DNA of 64,000 nt from Liolophura sinensis (taxonomy: Eukaryota > Mollusca > Polyplacophora > Chitonida > Chitonidae): NCBI RefSeq assembly GCF_032854445.1, contig NC_088307.1, positions 17,992,017 to 18,056,016 on the forward strand. Direction: 5' to 3'. Positions 59,649 to 64,000 of the stretch are shown here, piece by piece; position 1 is the stretch's first letter, and every line of letters starts with the position of its first letter. The notes beneath the pieces were generated by a model that did not search any database, had not been told where the DNA came from, and saw nothing but the letters and a program-made list of their open reading frames with translations. The position numbers were made by a program, and so were the translations under genes.

Positions 59649-62611
59649 CTATGTCACTGATTTACTCCTTTTGCTGACCACCTTCTTTCCTTGTTTAATA
59701 GTTTTACTTTTCTTGGATTTCTGAGTGGCTCTTGTGTTTTTTTCTAACTCTTGTAACCTCATTCTCTCGTTAGCCTCAGCTGTAAATCAAAAAGGAAAAC
59801 AAGGTACAACAGTTTTTAGAAACAACACCCATACTGGGTTATCGGTAGTTTCGAACCATGGAGACTGAAACTTGCTTTAATATGTCAAGCATTGCTAAAT
59901 CCTGCATATTCTACATGGCAATGCTGATCCTTTTCAAGGATTTATTTATTTGATTGGTGTTTTATGCCGTACTCAAGAATATTTCACTTATACGACGACA
60001 GCCAGCTTTATGGTGTGAGGAAACTGGGCAGAGCCCGGGCGAAACCCACTACCATCTGCAGGTTGCTGGCAGACCCTTTTCAAGGAGAATTATATTTTAT
60101 TTAGTCGATGATATGGAATGGTTTCCTACCAGAGTTCATATAGCATTACCAAACACTCCGCACTTACCTAACGCCTTCTTAGCCTCGGCCAATTGACGAT
60201 ACTCTGCCTGTAACCAAACTTTGGGGTGACTCAGCAAACTGTGAGGCAGAAAAATATACAACAATATAATGAGGAAATCTGTCCCTGAAGACTGATAGAG
60301 TTTTTGTAACAGGTTTTCAGTATCAACCGGTTACTGGTACCTGGAAACTTTGACATAATTGAAGACATTGTAAACATGGGAGGATTTCAAAGGTTTGCCG
60401 CCTTAGATTCTCATATGATATCCACCTTACTAGAGGCTCCAGTAATCAATGATCATTTATTGATTTATTTGATTGGTATTTAACACTGTAATCAAAGAAT
60501 TCTTATTTATATGCTGGTAGGGCCTGTGCGGCCGAGGTGGTTATCTTGCCAACACAGTGCCGAGAACAAGGTACCTCTAACCAAAAAAGACCAAGGTGCC
60601 TCTAACCAAAAAAGACCAAGGTATCTCTAATCAAAAAAGACCAAGGTACCTCTAACCAAAAAAGACCAAGGTACCTCTAACCAAAAAAGACCAAGGTATC
60701 TCTAATCAAAAAAGACCAAGGTACCTCTAACCAAAAAAAACCAAGGTGCCTCTAACCAAAGTGGTCGCCATGATTTTAAGTCCAGCTCATGTTGGCTCTA
60801 CATGGGAAGGTCTGCCAGCAACCAGTGGATAGTCGTGGATTTGCCCTCAGGCTCTGCCCCGTTTCCTCCCACCATAATGCTGTTCACTGTCGTGTAAGTG
60901 AAATATTCTTGAGTACAGCATGAAACAACAATCTAATAAGTAAGTAAATTTATATGCCGATTGTGAAACAACAGTTAAAAACACCCTTTGCCAGGTACTT
61001 GTCAACCCTCCTGACTGAAAGCTGCAGCCTACCTAACAAGAGCTGGATTTGAACCTAGAATCCCATGTTTGTGATCTAATGGCTGTGGAAAGACCAAGGC
61101 TTCAGCTGAATGAGTCCTATCTGAACAAACAAATTCACAAAATTATTGCTGTGTAAACCAGTGAGGATGATCCAAGAAGTAGGAGAACATTGATATTGAA
61201 GTGACTCACCCATCCGTATTACATCTGGGCAATTCTGAAGCATTGGAGCTTTCATAGTAATATGTTGAACCATCAGGAGGCAAAAGAGCTCTGTAAGGGG
61301 AGATAGTATATACATGCAAAAACAATGACAACCCCACTCCCCTTGCCCCTCCCCAACCCTTACCAAAACAAAAAAAAAAGAAAAACTATAGGCTAGGTGC
61401 AGGGTCATGAAGCTCTTACAAAGGTATTTGTAAGTGCTGCTTTTTGGTTTGGGACTGATGCAAAATTATGCTTTATAATGACAATCAAAATCATGAAAAC
61501 AGGTTAGTTTGATGTAGCAGAAATCAAAATTTTGCCTCGCAAGCAAAAAAACAAAGGTATTTCTTAAATCCTGACTTGTTTGCTTTTTTTCTAAATATAA
61601 ACTGTGTCTCACCTCTTTAGTGTCAGTAGGTTAACACTGATTCCGTTTTCCCCCAATCTGTCTTGGAGCTTCTGACATTCCTGTAAACCCTCACTTTGGA
61701 TGGTCTGTTAACACAGACAAGAAAGCTTGTTTTGCTTATAAATTTATTATTTGTATGTAAGTTAAATGTCGCGTCAGATGGATTATCATTTCCACCTTAA
61801 TATTTATGGTATTCAACTTTCTTCGCATAATATCCTTTGACAGTTGTTTAATACTCAAGAATTCTCCATCAGTATGATGGTGATCAGTTTTATTTATTTA
61901 TTTATTTGAATGGTGTTTTACTCCCTACTCAAGAATATTTCACTTATACGACAGCATTATGGTGGGAGGAAACCAGGCAGAGCCCAGGGGAAACCCACAA
62001 CCATCTGCAGGCTGCTGTAAGGCCTTCCCACGTACAGCCAGAGAGGACACCATCACGAGCTGGACTTGAACTCAAAATGACTTCACATGTGAGAGACTCC
62101 TAGGTCATTGCACCATGCTGGCATGCAAACGACTTCTGCCACAGACGACTGCATTGGTGGGATGGGGTGGGTGGGGTGGGGGGGTGGGTGGGGTGGGGGG
62201 GGGGGGGGGGGTCGGGGTGGGGTGGGGGGGTGTTGGTCTTGGGTCATATCGCTGTGATGGCGTGCTAACCCCTTTGGTCACTGAGACAATATATGCTGAA
62301 TCATCATAACGTAATGTTGGTCAATCTACAGCATGGGGGACAAAAATGTGAAAATATGAAACGTCACCACTTTATGTTTCACTTCAGTCAATGTTTTATT
62401 CTAACTTTTCATCACAATACCAGAATTACTGCATGAACAAGACCATGGTTTGAAAGGGAGTCACAAACATGAGAGAAAACAGAGCCACCTACCAGACAGT
62501 CGGGTTTCTTTGTCACAAGGTTGAATCCAGTGGTAGTTTTCTGACACTTTGGCGCTGCTTTCTTCCCCTTGTAATCGGCACTAAAGCTTCGAGAATAAGC
62601 TGAGTAATAAC
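59649..62611 (-). CDS. Unrecognised protein with basic C-terminus, 5'-partial
   Basis: Five exons in transcript order: 62611-62493, 61704-61613, 61290-61210, 60238-60168, 59779-59649 (TAG). All have GT..AG ends and matching phases, giving about 164 residues. Visible stretches are YYSAYSRSFSADYKGKKAAP, TIQSEGLQECQKLQDRLG, ALLPPDGSTYYYESSNASEL, LLSHPKVWLQAEYRQLAEAK and a lysine/serine-rich tail (KSKKSKTIKQGKKVV). The middle looks helical; the end is a basic tail. I do not recognise the family. The first exon seen begins two bases into a codon, so at least one upstream exon exists; I found none between 62612 and 64000. Its 3' end faces GTF2H4. Confidence 0.75.
59938..60080 (-). repeat. SINE A 3' half
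   Basis: TTTATTTGATTGGTGTTTTA through ATCTGCAGGTTGCTGGCAG. Confidence 0.82.
60458..60950 (+). mobile_element. SINE A carrying an internal 25-bp VNTR
   Basis: A reversed SINE tail scrap (60458-60518) is followed by a forward head (GGGCCTGTGCGGCCGAGG), eight units of GGTACCTCTAACCAAAAAAG plus ACCAA (60568-60760), then the B-box side (GTGGTCGCCATGATTTTAAG) and tail to about 60950. Confidence 0.85.
61888..62290 (-). repeat. SINE A followed by a second head with G-run expansion
   Basis: 61888-62143 is a reversed SINE A. Bases 62150-62290 resemble a second reversed head (GCATTGGTGGG ... TTGGGTCATATCGC, GTGCTAACCCC) with about 75 bp of GGGTGGGG-type sequence in place of GAGAGGCTC. Confidence 0.8.
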
Positions 62612-62684
62612 CTGTAAGGTTTATAATGGCCAGGGAATGAGAGACCGACATGTACATTGTGGACTTTATCTCATGACGAGACCA

Positions 62685-63003
62685 CTAATGGTTAGAACAT
62701 CCGTCTCAATGTCGAGAGACCCAGGATCAAACCAGGGTGAGGTCATACCAAAGACTTTAAATATGGTACTTGTTGCTGCCTATCTACCTGCTCAGCACTG
62801 GGAGGTTAAAGCAAGGCAACTGGACTGGTTGGCTCGGTGTCAGTGTAATGTGGGGTGTCATGTCTGGTGTCCTTGGTATGATACTTCAGTGACGGCAGCA
62901 CTTAAGCTGCGACAAAAAGACACAGTATACCTGATGATTCCTGGTTGTCATATGACATTATTATGAAGTACGACCTTAAACCCCAAGCATTCATTCATTC
63001 TTC
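62685..63003 (+). mobile_element. SINE C copy
   Basis: Head CACTAATGGTTAGAACATCC and AGACCCAGGATCAAACCAGG, middle GCTCGGTGTCAGTGTAATGTG, end AAGTACGACCTTAAACCCC with (ATTC)n. Confidence 0.87.
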
Positions 63004-63363
63004 TAATTGCAACAACAACAATGAAAAAAAAAACAAAAAAATGAAAATGATTATTATTGTCACCAATTTCATCCCAGGATTTGTACACTTTGAAGATTTC
63101 GAATTTCCAGGCTCTTTCAGGCCCAAAATTCATATTTTTCAGGCAAATGATATAAATATCCTACCTTCATACACATTTACAGCAACATAAACTGATCTTA
63201 GTTAGTTAGGCTGTGAAACAATTTCTAAGATAATACAAACATTTTTCCCTCTAAGGGAGTACGAGCATGCTATACACAGTAGCCCTGGTTGGTTGAATTT
63301 TAAGGTTTTTCCAGGCCAACCTACAAAACACCTTGATTTTCTAGGCTATTTTCAAAGCCTGGA

Positions 63364-63681
63364 GTCCATTTTGGGAGCTAGATCCAAGGTCAGTTCTGGG
63401 TCGAGTCACACCTAAGACTTTAAAAGAGGAAGTTGTAACTTCAGCATGAAGGGAATAGTGCAATGACTGGTTGACCCGTATTAGTGTAATGGCTCGGGCG
63501 GGGCGGCTTACTTGCCTTCGGTAAGGCATCTCAGTGAAGCAGCACTAGACAAAAGAGCAATGGAAACCCGTCCTGCAACAAGGAGGCACATTACATGCAC
63601 TCTGAGGATTCCTTTCTCGTCGTATGACTGAATAATTGTTAAGTACGACGTTAAACCCCAAGCTCTCACTCACTTACTCAC
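63364..63681 (+). mobile_element. SINE B with 12-bp target duplication
   Basis: TCAAAGCCTGGA lies at 63352-63363 and 63682-63693. Ends AAGTACGACGTTAAACCCC and (CTCA)n. Confidence 0.92.
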
Positions 63682-63693
63682 TCAAAGCCTGGA

Positions 63694-64000
63694 TTGGTTA
63701 CATCAAATTCCAAGATATTCAAGGATATCAAGGTCCAGTACGATCCATATATTTCACCCTTCAACAACTTTGTGAACGTGTGATATATTTAATGCCCTGA
63801 CAGAGCTGAATGCTAATCTTATAATCTGATCCCACGTTTTAGTCGTACTCTGGATAAGTCGTTCATCAAGTGTTAACCACTAATTGAAAACTCTGCGTAC
63901 AATGTATAGTTACAAAATCCATTTTGTTATTCAAAATATGCATCATGATTCGCAGTTCTACAAAATGGCATGAAAATGACGCTGAAAACTTTAAAAAATT
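63694..64000. other. No recognised feature
   Basis: AT-rich sequence without exon-like frames or repeats I recognise. An upstream exon of the 59649-62611 gene could be further out. Confidence 0.35.

Overview
The window is animal nuclear DNA: long AT-rich introns with GT..AG junctions, genes split into dozens of short exons, no operons, and a very high density of tRNA-derived SINEs and minisatellites. The SINE 3' tails (TTGAGTACGGCGTAAAACACCAATCAAATAAATAAA type, and a second type ending in (CTCA)n) are of a kind I associate with molluscs. I read the organism as a lophotrochozoan, most likely a mollusc. That placement is inference; the eukaryotic nature is not in doubt.

Layout: (1) 1-5.8 kb holds no gene I can support, only dispersed repeats and a palindromic MITE. 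(2) 5,819-10,014 (+) is a two-exon gene for a lysine-rich coiled-coil protein ending in a Death domain. (3) 10-18.7 kb is repeat-rich with no recognised gene. (4) 18,773-42,415 (-) is a mitochondrial-type valyl-tRNA synthetase (VARS2-like), reconstructed here as 25 phase-consistent exons (about 1,030 codons); the last short coding exon was not found. (5) 42,622-56,029 (+) is GTF2H4, the p52 subunit of TFIIH, in 14 exons, about 465 aa, with two apparent single-base deletions in exon 6. (6) 59,649-62,611 (-) is the 3' part of a five-exon-plus gene for an unrecognised protein with a basic C-terminus; its start lies upstream, probably beyond the window.

VARS2 and GTF2H4 are divergent, with only 206 bp between their proposed start codons, which suggests one bidirectional promoter. 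From general knowledge GTF2H4 and VARS2 are also neighbours in human 6p21, so the linkage may be ancient although the orientation differs. GTF2H4 and the unrecognised gene converge tail to tail.

Repeats: at least three SINE families with different tRNA-like heads share a related 3' end. Several copies have perfect 11-16 bp target duplications, including 5'-truncated ones, as expected for LINE-driven target-primed insertion. Other structures include a TA-flanked palindromic MITE with a nested SINE, two large foldback elements, a SINE with an internal 25-bp VNTR, a SINE inside a minisatellite, and a 42-bp minisatellite that has copied the 3' splice site of a VARS2 exon eight times.
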